From: Massilia sp. Mn16-1_5
Lineage (GTDB): Bacteria > Pseudomonadota > Gammaproteobacteria > Burkholderiales > Burkholderiaceae_D
Direction of reading: 5' to 3'
Assembly: GCF_004798585.1 (NCBI RefSeq)
Contig: NZ_PPXQ01000025.1
Location: forward strand, 1 to 57,063
Length of the DNA stretch: 57,063 bases
Below, piece by piece: positions 16,425 through 25,787 of this stretch. Each line of letters starts with the position of its first letter. The first letter of the stretch is position 1. Both the position numbers and the translations under genes were made by a program. The notes beneath the pieces are model-generated. The model did not search any database and was not told the origin of the DNA. It saw nothing but the letters and a program-made list of their open reading frames with translations.

Positions 16425-17662
16425 TTCCGATTAAAGTCGCGGGTTCGACCTCGAAGGAACCGCGTAATCCCGCCACCGCGGCCCTGCAATACCTGCAGCC
16501 GGGCGCCCTCAACCTGACGGCCTTGCCGCCGCTGTCGCTCTACATCCACTTCCCCTGGTGCGTGCGCAAGTGCCCGTACTGCGACTTCAATTCGCACGAA
16601 GCGAAGGGCGAACTGCCGGAAAAGGACTACCTGGACGCGGTGCGCCTCGATCTCGAACAGTCGCTGCCGCTGATCTGGGGCCGCAAGATCCACACGGTCT
16701 TCATCGGCGGCGGCACGCCGAGCCTGATGTCGGCCGCAGGGCTGGACCGGCTGCTGTCGGACGTGCGCACCTTGCTGCCGCTGGAGATCGACGCCGAGAT
16801 CACGATGGAAGCCAACCCCGGCACCTTCGAGATCGAGAAGTTCCGCCAGTTCCGCGACAGCGGCGTGAACCGCCTGTCGATCGGCATCCAGAGCTTCAAT
16901 GGCGAACACCTGAAATCGCTGGGCCGCATCCACGACGAACGCGAAGCCTTGCGCGCGGTCGAGATCGCGACCTCGACTTTCGAGAACTTCAATCTCGACC
17001 TGATGTACGCGCTGCCTTCGCAGACGCTGGCACAGGCCGAGCACGACCTGAAAACGGCGCTCTCGTTCGCGCCGCCGCACCTGTCGCTGTACCACCTGAC
17101 GATGGAACCGAACACGGTCTTCGCCAAGTATCCGCCCAGCCTGCCCGACGACGACGCCAGCGCCGACATGCAGGACATGATCGCGGAAACGATGGCGGCC
17201 GGCGGCTACGACCACTACGAAGTCTCGGCCTATGCGCGGCCCGGCCGCCAGGCGCGCCACAACCTGAACTACTGGACCTTCGGCGACTACCTCGGCGTCG
17301 GCGCCGGCGCGCACTCGAAGCTCTCCTTCCCGCACCGCATCCTGCGCCAGGCCCGCTTCAAGCAGCCGGGCTCCTTCATGGAAGCGGCCAAGCGCGGCAA
17401 CCCGATCCAGGAAGAACACGAGATCGCCCGCGCCGACATGGGCTTCGAGTTCATGCTCAACCTGCTGCGCCTCACGGGCGGCTTCGATCCGAACCTGTTC
17501 AACGAACGCACCGGCATGAGCATCACCGCCATCAGCAAGGCCCTGGACGCCGCCGAAGCCAAGGGCTTATTGACCCGCGACTTCAAGCTGATCCGCCCGA
17601 CCGAACTCGGCCAGCGCTTCCTCAACGACCTGCAAGAGATGTTCCTCGGCGAGACCAAATGA
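16421..17662 (+). CDS. hemW: Radical SAM heme chaperone HemW
   Basis: This 413-residue protein has the 4Fe-4S motif C47-x3-C51-x2-C54 in PWCVRKCPYCDF. The Phe two residues after the last Cys marks HemW rather than coproporphyrinogen dehydrogenase HemN, which has a fourth Cys. FIGGGTPSLM binds SAM, and the HNxxYW motif (RHNLNYWTF) near 285 is the HemW heme-binding signature. It likely delivers heme to membrane respiratory proteins. An N-terminal extension of about 35 residues precedes the barrel. It is coupled to rdgB. Confidence 0.94.
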   Translation: MIPIKVAGSTSKEPRNPATAALQYLQPGALNLTALPPLSLYIHFPWCVRKCPYCDFNSHEAKGELPEKDYLDAVRLDLEQSLPLIWGRKIHTVFIGGGTPSLMSAAGLDRLLSDVRTLLPLEIDAEITMEANPGTFEIEKFRQFRDSGVNRLSIGIQSFNGEHLKSLGRIHDEREALRAVEIATSTFENFNLDLMYALPSQTLAQAEHDLKTALSFAPPHLSLYHLTMEPNTVFAKYPPSLPDDDASADMQDMIAETMAAGGYDHYEVSAYARPGRQARHNLNYWTFGDYLGVGAGAHSKLSFPHRILRQARFKQPGSFMEAAKRGNPIQEEHEIARADMGFEFMLNLLRLTGGFDPNLFNERTGMSITAISKALDAAEAKGLLTRDFKLIRPTELGQRFLNDLQEMFLGETK

Positions 17663-17679
17663 AGGCATTCAATTCGTAG

Positions 17680-17699
17680 CCTGGGCTCTCGAGCCCAGG
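17680..17699. terminator. Hairpin after hemW
   Basis: CCTGGGCTC (17680-17688) and GAGCCCAGG (17691-17699) make a perfect 9-bp GC-rich stem with a 2-base loop, placed between the convergent hemW and M28 peptidase genes. No long T-run follows, so termination strength is uncertain. Confidence 0.55.
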
Positions 17700-17727
17700 A
17701 TTCACCGCCTGCACCCCGCTGCCCGCC

Positions 17728-18717
17728 TTATCCCTGCTTCGCCCCTGCCAACGCCACAATCGTCTTCGCCAACCCGTTGACGACCCGCGCCATGCTCTCG
17801 TAATCGAGCTTCTCCGGCGTATCCTGCGCCGTGTGGTAATACGGATAGCGCATGAAGGCCGTATCCGTAATCATCAGCGCCGGATACCCATGCCGGTTGT
17901 AGGAAGAATGATCCGACAGCGTCACCCCGGTCGTATGCGCCGGCGCCGCCAGTCCCTCGGCCGGAAACTCCGAATGCGCCCGGAATGCCGCCAGCGCCTC
18001 GCGCACCAGGCTCGATGATTCCAGCGTGCCGACAAAGGCAATGAAGTTACCGGTGGACGGATAGCGGCCTTCGAGTCCCGGCGGCAGCTGCTGGCTGTTC
18101 GGCGCATCCGTGTAATACCCCATCGTTTCCAGTACCAGCGCTGCCTGCACGGGCTGGCCCTGGCGCTTCATCTCGGCCGCATGCACCATGCTGCCCATCT
18201 GTTCGCCCATGAACCAGGGCGGCTCCTCGTTCACGAACAGGACGAAGCGCAGTTCGGTCCCGGCGCTGAGCTGCACGTTCTTCAGCAGGCGCGCCAGCTC
18301 CAGCACGGCCGCCGTGCCGCTGCCGTTGTCGTTCGCGCCCGGCGCACCCGGCGCCGAATCGTAGTGCGCACCAACGATGAAGATCCGGTCCGGGCGCTTG
18401 CCCGGAGCAACATTACTCACCGCGACCTCGATATTGCGCACGCGCTGTCCGCCGGCGGCGTATTCCTGGCGCGCCGGCCGGTAGCCGGCCTCCGTCAACG
18501 CCGTTTCGATGTAGGCGGCCGCGCGCTCGAGCGCGAGCGGTGTGCCCGTGTTGTGCTCGCTGGACGCGATTGCGCTCGCGTGCGCACGCAGGCGCTCGTC
18601 CAGCGGCGGCGCAGCGGCGGCGGAAGTGGAGGTCGGACTCACCGTCAGCACCGCGACCAGGATGAGCAGGATGAGCGCGACAAGGACTTTCCAGTGTGAA
18701 TGAAAAAAATTCCGCAT
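17728..18717 (-). CDS. Exported M28-family zinc aminopeptidase
   Basis: This 329-residue protein has an N-terminal signal or anchor helix (WKVLVALILLILVAVLTV, residues 9-26) and an M28 peptidase domain. The zinc-ligand motifs are GAHYDSAPGAPGANDNGSG (His and bridging Asp), NEEPPWF (catalytic Glu and ligand Glu), a later Asp region SDHSSYNRHG and the C-terminal His in YYHTAQDTPEKLDY. It should cleave N-terminal residues from peptides in the periplasm. It is a stand-alone gene convergent with hemW. Confidence 0.9.
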   Translation of the reverse strand: MRNFFHSHWKVLVALILLILVAVLTVSPTSTSAAAAPPLDERLRAHASAIASSEHNTGTPLALERAAAYIETALTEAGYRPARQEYAAGGQRVRNIEVAVSNVAPGKRPDRIFIVGAHYDSAPGAPGANDNGSGTAAVLELARLLKNVQLSAGTELRFVLFVNEEPPWFMGEQMGSMVHAAEMKRQGQPVQAALVLETMGYYTDAPNSQQLPPGLEGRYPSTGNFIAFVGTLESSSLVREALAAFRAHSEFPAEGLAAPAHTTGVTLSDHSSYNRHGYPALMITDTAFMRYPYYHTAQDTPEKLDYESMARVVNGLAKTIVALAGAKQG

Positions 18718-19056
18718 GACAGTCTCTCGGCGTCGGTTGAAGCCATCAACTGGTAGACCGGTTCAGTCTAGCCAAGTTCACGCAGCGGGGACGCACGAGT
18801 GCGCCAGTGCATCGCGATACGAAAAGCCGCATCTGCATGCGCGATTCCGAGTCATATCTTGCCGATCTGAACCCGCCCGAATCGAGATTGTTTCGTGATG
18901 CCCCCATTTTTGGCTCTTGCAGCTGGCAGACGCTGCCCTAGACTGAATCATCCGCAATCGGCATTGCCCATTGCGGCTCTTCCAGGGCAGGGCACCGCGC
19001 CGACCCGCGTGGTGACTGTCCCGAACGCCCATCCACGCTTCGTGAAGGAATCCATC
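18718..19056. other. Gene-free gap between M28 peptidase and small secreted paralogue 1
   Basis: This 339-base gap must hold the divergent promoters of both neighbours. I see no conserved gene. The plus frame is open from 18895 into the downstream gene, but the upstream part is Arg/Pro-rich, lacks a ribosome-binding site and is not needed, because the signal peptide begins at 19057. Confidence 0.5.
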
Positions 19057-19473
19057 ATGCGTCCGCACTCTCTGCTGCTCCCCGCCTCCCTGCTGTTGCT
19101 GGCCTCCAGCGCGCTCGCCCAGACCCAGGCTTATCCGCAGACCGCACCGCTCTCGACCGTGCAGGTGACGGCGCCGATGAAGACAGTCTGGATCGACCCC
19201 GTCCAGGCACGCGAGCTGGCCGGTTCGTATGCGATGTCGAACGGCTGGCATATGAAGGTACGTCCGGCGGCCCGCTACATCGACGCCACTATCGACGACC
19301 AGCAACCGATGCGGCTCTCCTCGGTAGGTAACGACAGGTTCGTCTCGGCCGACGGCAACGTGACGATGGACTTCAACCGCGGCGAGGCCGGCGACGAGAT
19401 GCTGATGAGCTATCGGCCCGATCCGCGCCTGGCCCAGGTCGTAGTGATCTCCTCGCGGCTGGCGCAGCGCTGA
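19057..19473 (+). CDS. Small secreted protein, tandem paralogue 1
   Basis: This 138-residue protein has a clear Sec signal peptide (MRPHSLLLPASLLLLASSAL, cleavage after ALA) and a mature part of about 115 residues with STVQVTAP near its N-terminus. AAGGA precedes the ATG at about 10 bases. The mature domain shares a layout with the next gene: SNGWHMKVRPA, YIDATIDDQQPMRLS, FVSADGNV, GDEM, YRPDPRLAQVVVIS and the ending RLAQR. No known enzyme motif or membrane helix is visible. I do not recognise the family; a periplasmic or outer-surface binding role is only a guess. Confidence 0.75.
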   Translation: MRPHSLLLPASLLLLASSALAQTQAYPQTAPLSTVQVTAPMKTVWIDPVQARELAGSYAMSNGWHMKVRPAARYIDATIDDQQPMRLSSVGNDRFVSADGNVTMDFNRGEAGDEMLMSYRPDPRLAQVVVISSRLAQR

Positions 19474-19552
19474 GCGGTCGCGAGACAAGCGCGCCTCTCG
19501 ATTGCGGCGCGCCTGTTTCCACGGCCCAGCCTTGCTTCACCAAGGAATAGTC

Positions 19553-19975
19553 ATGCGACCTCTTTCCCTCCTGCTTCCCGCATCCCTGTTCGTGCTGGCC
19601 GCGAGCGCCGGTGCACAGCAATTACCTTACCCGCAGTCCGGCGCGGCCACGCTTAATACCGTCCAGGTGACGGCGCCTGCCAGGGCATACTGGGTGCGCC
19701 CCGACGATGCGAAACAGATCGGCGGCGATTACGAGCTGTCGAACGGCTGGTTCATGCGCGTCAAGACCGCGCCGGAGTACATCGAAGCCACCATCGACAC
19801 GCAGCAACCGATCCGCCTCACCGCGGTTGCACGCAACAAGTTCGTCTCCGCAGATGGCAGCGTCCACATGGTGTTCGCCCAGGGCGTCTGGGGCGATGAG
19901 ATGACGATGCGCTATCGGCCCGATCCGGCCCTGGCCCAGGTAGTGGTCCTGACGTCGCGGGTGGCGCAGCGCTAA
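19553..19975 (+). CDS. Small secreted protein, tandem paralogue 2
   Basis: This 140-residue protein starts with signal peptide MRPLSLLLPASLFVLAASAG, nearly identical to its neighbour, then NTVQVTAPARAYWV. The shared blocks are SNGWFMRVKTA, YIEATIDTQQPIRLT, FVSADGSV, GDEM, YRPDPALAQVVVLTS and RVAQR. Its own AAGGA lies just upstream of the ATG. It is separated by 79 bases from paralogue 1, so a tandem duplication is clear. The divergence between copies is spread through the mature domain, with the framework kept, which suggests both are functional. Confidence 0.75.
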   Translation: MRPLSLLLPASLFVLAASAGAQQLPYPQSGAATLNTVQVTAPARAYWVRPDDAKQIGGDYELSNGWFMRVKTAPEYIEATIDTQQPIRLTAVARNKFVSADGSVHMVFAQGVWGDEMTMRYRPDPALAQVVVLTSRVAQR

Positions 19976-20063
19976 AAAGCTGGGATCAGGTCTGACATTC
20001 GGACACGGCCTCAGCCGCTGCTCATGCCTGCGCAGCAGCGCGGCCTTGCTGTATATTCTGGGC

Positions 20064-20681
20064 GTGCAAACCCCATCCCAACTCCTGTTTCTTCCCGGCG
20101 CGTCCGGGCAACGACAATTCTGGCATCCGGTGTCCGGCCTGCTGGCGCACCCGGCATCCAGGGTGCACGTCACCTGGCCCGGCTTCGACGGCGTGCCGCG
20201 CGACCCGGCCATTCGCAGCATGGACGACCTGGTCGGCGGAGTCGTCGACCGCATCGACCGCCCGAGCGCGCTCATCGCCCAGTCGATGGGCGGTGTCGTC
20301 GCGCTGCGCGCGGCGCTCCGCATGCCCGAGCTCGTCACGCACCTCGTGTTGTGCGTGACATCGGGTGGCATCGATCTGTCGGCGTTCGATGCCCAGGACT
20401 GGCGTCCGGCCATGCGCGCCGCCCAGCCCGATTTGCCTGACTGGTTCATCAGCTACCGGGAAGACCTGGCGCCCCGCCTGCCTGGGCTGGGTATTCCGAC
20501 GCTGCTGTTGTGGGGCGATGCGGACCCGATCAGCCCGGTGCAGGTCGGGCAGCGCTTGGCCAGCCTGCTGCCTCGGGCGGCGCTGCATGTCTTCCCTGGC
20601 GCCGATCACAGCCTCGGCTGCACGCTGGCAGCGCGTGTCGCGCCGCTCATCGACCGCCATTTGATGTCGGGGCAGGCATGA
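20064..20681 (+). CDS. Alpha/beta hydrolase
   Basis: This protein of about 205 residues has the alpha/beta-hydrolase fold. The nucleophile elbow is AQSMGGVVA, the acidic residue is in LLLWGDADPISP, and the catalytic His is in FPGADHSLG. The lid is small, and the N-terminal LLFLPGASGQRQFW supplies the oxyanion-hole region. I favour GTG at 20064; an in-frame ATG at 20046 would add six residues. The stop overlaps the GNAT start, indicating coupling. Substrate is unknown; esterase or thioesterase-like activity is possible. Confidence 0.8.
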   Translation: MQTPSQLLFLPGASGQRQFWHPVSGLLAHPASRVHVTWPGFDGVPRDPAIRSMDDLVGGVVDRIDRPSALIAQSMGGVVALRAALRMPELVTHLVLCVTSGGIDLSAFDAQDWRPAMRAAQPDLPDWFISYREDLAPRLPGLGIPTLLLWGDADPISPVQVGQRLASLLPRAALHVFPGADHSLGCTLAARVAPLIDRHLMSGQA

Positions 20682-21121
20682 TGCTGCCGGATTATCTTCC
20701 CTCGTTCAGGCAAGCCGTCAGCGCCGACATCCCGGCGATGTCGCGCATCCGGCTTTCCGTGACCGAAAACGTGCTGTCTGATCCGGCGCGCGTCACGCCG
20801 CAAATGTACCTGGACTTCCTCGACAAGTCAGGCCGCGGCTGGGTCGCGGAAGGCGATGGCGAAGTCGTCGCTTTCTGCTACGCGGACAAGGAGAATGCCT
20901 CGATTTGGGCGCTCTTCGTCCGCCCCGGACACGAAGGACGCGGCCTCGCCAAAACACTCCTCGTACTGGCAGCCGACTGGCTGTTCGCGCTGGGCCACGA
21001 GCGCGTCCACCTGAGTACGACGCCCGGCACCCGGGCCGACCGCTTCTATGCAGCGCAGGGATGGCTGCGCCATCCACCTGAAGCGAAAGAGGTCGTTTAT
21101 ACGCTGAGCAGGCGAGCATAA
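20678..21121 (+). CDS. GNAT-family N-acetyltransferase
   Basis: This 147-residue GNAT has the acetyl-CoA-binding motif in VRPGHEGRGLAKTLLVLA (about 76-93: the R/Q-x-x-G-x-G/A pattern) preceded by the strand IWALFVRP. C-terminal YAAQGWLRHPPEAKEV is typical of the fold end. The start overlaps the hydrolase stop (ATGA, 20678-20681); two adjacent ATG codons (20678, 20681) are both possible. The acceptor is unknown. Confidence 0.85.
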   Translation: MMLPDYLPSFRQAVSADIPAMSRIRLSVTENVLSDPARVTPQMYLDFLDKSGRGWVAEGDGEVVAFCYADKENASIWALFVRPGHEGRGLAKTLLVLAADWLFALGHERVHLSTTPGTRADRFYAAQGWLRHPPEAKEVVYTLSRRA

Positions 21122-21152
21122 AAAAACCGAGACACGCAGTCTCGGTTTTTTT
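21121..21152. terminator. Bidirectional intrinsic terminator
   Basis: AAAAAACCGAGA and TCTCGGTTTTTT arms (21121-21132 and 21140-21151) form a stem with a T-run on either strand. It serves both the GNAT gene on plus and the efflux operon end on minus. Confidence 0.9.
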
Positions 21153-21168
21153 ACGACGCAGCCGCCGA

Positions 21169-22602
21169 TCAGCGTGCCGCTTGCGCGTTCGACGCCGGCT
21201 CGCTCCAGCCGCCGCCCAGCACGCGGTACAGCGTGACCTGGTTCTGCAGGCGCGCCAAGTTCGCCTGCACCGCCAGCTGCTGGGCCTGGAACAGCGAACG
21301 CTGGGCGTCCAGCAGGTCGAGGTAGCTGGCCGCGCCGCTCTTGTAGCGCAGGTCGGACAGGTTGAAGCGGTCCTGCTCGGCCAGCGCCACGGCGCGCTGG
21401 GCGCGCAGCTGCTCGCTGAACGTCGCCTGGCCGGCCAGGGCGTCCGCCACTTCACGGAACGCGGTCTGGATCGACTGCTCGTACTGGGCCACCGCGATGT
21501 CGCGGCCGGCTTTCGCCGCATCGACGCCGGCGCTCACGCGGCCGAGGTCGAAGATCGGCAGCACGGCCTGTGGTGCGAAGGTCCAGCCGAAGGAGCCCGA
21601 CTTGAACAGGCCGGACAGCTCGGTGCTGGCGCTACCGACGGAGCCGGTCAGCGAGATGCGCGGGAAGTAGTTCGCGCGCGCCGCGCCGATGTTGGCGTTG
21701 GCCGCGATCAGCTGCTGCTCGGCCGCGCGGATGTCCGGACGGGCGATCAGCAGGTCGGAGGGCAGGCCGGCCGGCAGGTCGGGCAGCTCGGTCGTCGCCA
21801 GGGTGGCGCCCGGCACCAGGTTGTCCGGGATCGTCTGGCCCACCAGCAGGGTCAGCAGGTTCACGTCCTGGGCGCGCTGGCGCTGGAATTGCGCCAGCGT
21901 GGCGCGTGCCGTTTCGACCAGCGAGGCCGACTGCTGCAGTTCCAGCTTCGAGACGACACCGTTCTCGAAACGCAGGCGCGTCAGGCGGTCCGACTCTTCG
22001 CGGGTTTTCACCGTCTGCTCGGTGATGGCCAGCAGCTCCTCGTCGGCCAGCATCGTCAGGTAGGTGTTCGCCACCTGCGCGATCAGGCTGATCTGCGTCG
22101 TCTTGCGCGCTTCCTCGGTGGCGAGGAATTGCGCCAGCGCGGCCTGCGACAGGTTGCGCACGCGGCCGAACAGGTCGAGTTCGAAGGCCGAGACACCGAA
22201 GCCGGCCTGGTACACGCTCGAAATCGGCTGGTCTTCGCCGGTGGTCTGGCGGTTGCCGCTGACGATCGCCGAAACGGTCGGCACACGGTCGGCGCGCGTG
22301 ATGCGGTACTGGGCGCGCGCCTGCTCGATGTTCAGGATCGCCACGCGCAGGTCGCGGTTGTTCGCCAGCGACAGCTCGATCAGCTGGCGCAGGCGCGCGT
22401 CGGCGAAGAAGCGCTGCCATTGCAGGTTGCTAGGTGCTTCCGTGGTTGCCGTCGGCAGCGTGGTGCCGCCGCTCTTCGGCAGTTCAGGGAAGGCCTGCGC
22501 CACCGGCGCGGCCGGACGTTCGTACTTCGGTGCCAGCGACATGCAACCCGCCAGCGTCATTGCCAATGCAAGTGGAGTCAGTTTTTTAAGTTGAGCGATC
22601 AT
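21169..22602 (-). CDS. RND efflux outer-membrane channel lipoprotein (OprM/NodT type)
   Basis: This 477-residue TolC-superfamily factor has a lipoprotein signal peptide ending in the lipobox LAGC (about residues 17-20). It has the two tandem OEP repeats of the family: LRVAILNIEQARAQYRI with ADRVPTVSA in the first half, and IRAAEQQLIAANANIGAARANYFPRISLTG (key residues A, E, Q, L, A, N, I, G) in the second. The C-terminal LRYKSGAASYLDLLDAQRSL is diagnostic. It trimerises as the exit duct of the pump. The start overlaps the RND gene stop by four bases (22599-22602). It is the last gene of the operon. Confidence 0.95.
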   Translation of the reverse strand: MIAQLKKLTPLALAMTLAGCMSLAPKYERPAAPVAQAFPELPKSGGTTLPTATTEAPSNLQWQRFFADARLRQLIELSLANNRDLRVAILNIEQARAQYRITRADRVPTVSAIVSGNRQTTGEDQPISSVYQAGFGVSAFELDLFGRVRNLSQAALAQFLATEEARKTTQISLIAQVANTYLTMLADEELLAITEQTVKTREESDRLTRLRFENGVVSKLELQQSASLVETARATLAQFQRQRAQDVNLLTLLVGQTIPDNLVPGATLATTELPDLPAGLPSDLLIARPDIRAAEQQLIAANANIGAARANYFPRISLTGSVGSASTELSGLFKSGSFGWTFAPQAVLPIFDLGRVSAGVDAAKAGRDIAVAQYEQSIQTAFREVADALAGQATFSEQLRAQRAVALAEQDRFNLSDLRYKSGAASYLDLLDAQRSLFQAQQLAVQANLARLQNQVTLYRVLGGGWSEPASNAQAAR

Positions 22603-25600
22603 ATTTTTTCCTGAATTGCGGTCGCGGCATCTTCCTCGTGCGCGTACTTCTTGCGCTGGCGTTCGCTGCCCTTGAAGATCTTGCGCACCACGACAAAGAA
22701 CATCGGGACGAACAGCACGCCCAGCGTCGACGCGGTCATCATACCGCCCATCACGCCGGTACCGATCGCGCGCTGCGAGGCCGAGCCGGCGCCGCCTGCG
22801 ATCACCAGCGGCAGCACGCCGAGGATGAAGGCCAGCGAGGTCATGATGATCGGACGGAAGCGCAGGTGCGCCGCCTCGATCGCCGCTTCCATCGGCGAGC
22901 GTCCCTGCGCCTGCAGGTCCTTCGCGAATTCGATGATCAGCACCGCGTTCTTCGCCGCCAGGCCGATGATGGTCACCAGGCCGATCTTGAAGTACACGTC
23001 GTTCGGGTAGCTGCGCAGCATGGCCGCCAGCACGGCGCCGAGGATACCGAATGGCACCACCAGCAGCACCGACACCGGGATCGACCAGCTTTCATACAGC
23101 GCGGCCAGGGCCAGGAAGATTGCCAGCAGCGAGAAGGCCATCAGGATGCCCATTGTGCCGCCGGAGAGCTGTTCCTCACGCGACTGGCCGGTCCACTCGA
23201 AGGCGAAACCAGGCGGCAGCTTGGCGGCCAGCTTTTCCATCTCGGCCAGCGCGTCGCCGGTCGAATAACCCGGCTTGGCGTCGCCCGAAATGCTCATCGC
23301 CGGATAGCCGTTGTAGCGCAGGGTCTGCATCGGACCGGTCACCCACTTGGTGGTGGCGAACGAGGACAGCGGCACCGGCTGGCCCTGGGCATTCAGGGCG
23401 TTCAGGCGCAGCAGGTCGTCCGGCTGCATGCGGGCTGCGGCTTCGGCCTGCACCACGACACGCTGCAGGCGGCCGGCGTTCGGGAAGTCGTTCACGTAGC
23501 TCGAACCCAGCGCGGTCGAGATCGCGGTATTGATCGAATCGAAGCTCACGCCCAGGGCCTGCGCCTTGTCGCGGTCGATGTCGAGCATGACCTGCGGCGC
23601 ATCTTCCAGACCTTCCGGACGCACGCCGGTCAGGATCGGGCTTTGCGACGCCATGCCGAGCAGCTGGTTACGCGCTGCGAGCAGGGCGTTGTGGCCGTTG
23701 CCGCCGCGGTCCTGCAGGCGGAAGCTGAAACCGGTGCCGCGGCCCAGTTCCGGGATCGGCGGCGGCGACAGTGCGAAGATGAAGGCATCGCGCACGCCCG
23801 ACAGGCCGCCGATGATGCGGCCGGCCAGGGCCTGGGCGCTCGAGCCTTCGCCCTTACGCTCGCTCCAGTCCTTCAGCGGGATGAACGCGAGTGCCATGTT
23901 CTGGCCCGCGCCCGAGAACGAGAAGCCCAGCACGCTGACCATGTTCGCCACTTCCGGCTGCTTCATGATGAAGTTTTCGGCGGTGCGCATGACCTCGTTG
24001 GTGCGCTCCAGCGTCGCGCCAGGCGGCAGCTGGATGTTGGCGATCACGTAGCCCTGGTCTTCGTTCGGCAGGAAGGAATTCGGCAGGCGGTTAAACAGCA
24101 GCACGACCAGGCCGATCACGAGCACGAAAGCGACCAGCGCACGGCCCGAGCCGCGGATCAGTTTACCGACCCAGCCTTCGTAGCCCTTGGCGGTACGCGC
24201 GAAGCGGCGGTTGAACCAGCCGAAGAAACCCTTCTTCTCGTGGTGGTGGCCGGCTTCGACGGGTTTGAGCAGGTGCGCGCACAGGGCAGGGGTCAGCGAC
24301 AGCGCCAGGAAGGCCGAGAAGGCGATCGAGGACACCATGACGACCGCGAACTGGCGGTAGATGTTACCCACCGCACCGGCAAAGAAGGCCAGCGGCACGA
24401 ACACCGACATCAGGACCACGGTCACGCCGATGATGGCGCCCGAGATCTGGCTCATCGCCTTGCGGGTCGCCTGCAGCGGCGGCAGGCCTTCTTCCGACAT
24501 GATGCGCTCGACGTTCTCGACGACCACGATCGCATCGTCGACGACGATACCGATGACCAGCACCATGCCGAACATGGTCAGCACGTTGATCGAGTAGCCC
24601 AGCGCGAGCAGGGTACCGAGGGAACCGAGCAGCGCGACCGGAACCACGATGGTCGGGATGATCGTATAGCGGAAGTTCTGCAGGAACAGGTACATCACCA
24701 GGAACACCAGCACCAGCGCTTCGACCAGGGTATGCAGCACCTGCTCGATCGAGATGTCGATGAACTTCGAGCTGTCGAACGGCACGGTGGCCTTCATCCC
24801 ATGCGGGAAGAACTTCGACAGTTCGTCCATGCGCTGGCGCACCAGCTTCGCGGTCTCCAGGGCGTTACCCGATGGCGCCAGCTGGACGCCGATACCGGTG
24901 GATGGTTTACCGTTCAGGCGCGCCGAGGTGCCATAGGCCTGGCCGCCGATTTCGAGGCGGGCCACGTCCTTCAGGCGCACGGTCGAGCCGTCCGGGTTCG
25001 CGCGCAGCACGATGTTGCCGAATTGTTCGACGGTCGACAGCTGGCCGGTCACGACCACGGTCGCGGTGATTTCCTGGCCTTGCGCCAGCGGCAGGTCGCC
25101 GATGGTGCCCGACGCCACCTGGGCGTTCTGGCTGCGGATCGCATTGTTGACGTCGGCCGGCGACAGGCGGAAGCCCACCAGCTTGGCCGGGTCGATCCAG
25201 ACGCGCATGGCGCGCTCGGTACCGAACAGCTGCGCGGTACCGACGCCTTTGATGCGCTGGATCTCGGGCAGGACCGTACGCGAGGCATAGTCGCCCAGCG
25301 CGATCGGGTCCCACTTCGGATCGTCCGACGAGAGGATGGTAAACAGCAGGAAGTTCGCGCGCACCTTGTCGACGCGCACGCCCTGCTGGTTCACCGCCGC
25401 CGGCAGGCGCGGGGCCGCGCGTGAAAGGCGGTTCTGGACGTCGACCTGGGCCAGCTCCGGATTGGTGCCGGTTTCAAAGGTCAGGGTGATCGAGCCGCTG
25501 CCGTTGGCGGTGCTGCTCGACTCCATGTAGACGAGGCCCGGGGAGCCGTTCATCTCGCGTTCGATGACGGAGATGACGGAATCTTCCAGGGTCTGTGCCG

Positions 25601-25757
25601 ACGCGCCCGGATAGGCGGCGTTGATCACGATCGATGGCGGAGCCACGTTCGGATACTGGGCGATCGGCAGCTGGGTGATCGAGACCGCGCCGATCACCAT
25701 GATGAACAGCGCGATCACCCAGGCGAAAATAGGGCGGTCAATAAAGAAACGTGCCAT
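22599..25757 (-). CDS. RND multidrug efflux permease, AcrB/MexB type (HAE1)
   Basis: This 1052-residue inner-membrane pump begins MARFFIDRPIFAWVIALFIM. Proton-relay Asp-Asp lies in GIVVDDAIVVVENVERIM (about residue 407) and the relay Lys in GLAAKNAVLIIEFAKDL (about 940). Two large periplasmic loops and twelve predicted helices fit the HAE1 class. Residues such as NGSGSITLTFETGT and GVRVDKVRANFLLF are close to AcrB/MexB. It exports hydrophobic drugs, detergents and bile-like compounds by proton antiport. It starts 31 bases after the adaptor gene and is coupled to the channel gene. Confidence 0.97.
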   Translation of the reverse strand: MARFFIDRPIFAWVIALFIMVIGAVSITQLPIAQYPNVAPPSIVINAAYPGASAQTLEDSVISVIEREMNGSPGLVYMESSSTANGSGSITLTFETGTNPELAQVDVQNRLSRAAPRLPAAVNQQGVRVDKVRANFLLFTILSSDDPKWDPIALGDYASRTVLPEIQRIKGVGTAQLFGTERAMRVWIDPAKLVGFRLSPADVNNAIRSQNAQVASGTIGDLPLAQGQEITATVVVTGQLSTVEQFGNIVLRANPDGSTVRLKDVARLEIGGQAYGTSARLNGKPSTGIGVQLAPSGNALETAKLVRQRMDELSKFFPHGMKATVPFDSSKFIDISIEQVLHTLVEALVLVFLVMYLFLQNFRYTIIPTIVVPVALLGSLGTLLALGYSINVLTMFGMVLVIGIVVDDAIVVVENVERIMSEEGLPPLQATRKAMSQISGAIIGVTVVLMSVFVPLAFFAGAVGNIYRQFAVVMVSSIAFSAFLALSLTPALCAHLLKPVEAGHHHEKKGFFGWFNRRFARTAKGYEGWVGKLIRGSGRALVAFVLVIGLVVLLFNRLPNSFLPNEDQGYVIANIQLPPGATLERTNEVMRTAENFIMKQPEVANMVSVLGFSFSGAGQNMALAFIPLKDWSERKGEGSSAQALAGRIIGGLSGVRDAFIFALSPPPIPELGRGTGFSFRLQDRGGNGHNALLAARNQLLGMASQSPILTGVRPEGLEDAPQVMLDIDRDKAQALGVSFDSINTAISTALGSSYVNDFPNAGRLQRVVVQAEAAARMQPDDLLRLNALNAQGQPVPLSSFATTKWVTGPMQTLRYNGYPAMSISGDAKPGYSTGDALAEMEKLAAKLPPGFAFEWTGQSREEQLSGGTMGILMAFSLLAIFLALAALYESWSIPVSVLLVVPFGILGAVLAAMLRSYPNDVYFKIGLVTIIGLAAKNAVLIIEFAKDLQAQGRSPMEAAIEAAHLRFRPIIMTSLAFILGVLPLVIAGGAGSASQRAIGTGVMGGMMTASTLGVLFVPMFFVVVRKIFKGSERQRKKYAHEEDAATAIQEKI

Positions 25758-25787
25758 TGCAATAGTCCTGTTCTGTGCCTGGAACGC

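Noticed and set aside
22638..25424. Long plus-strand open frame opposite the RND permease
   Set aside because: His/Arg/Gln-rich low-complexity antisense sequence with no domain; the permease is intact on minus.
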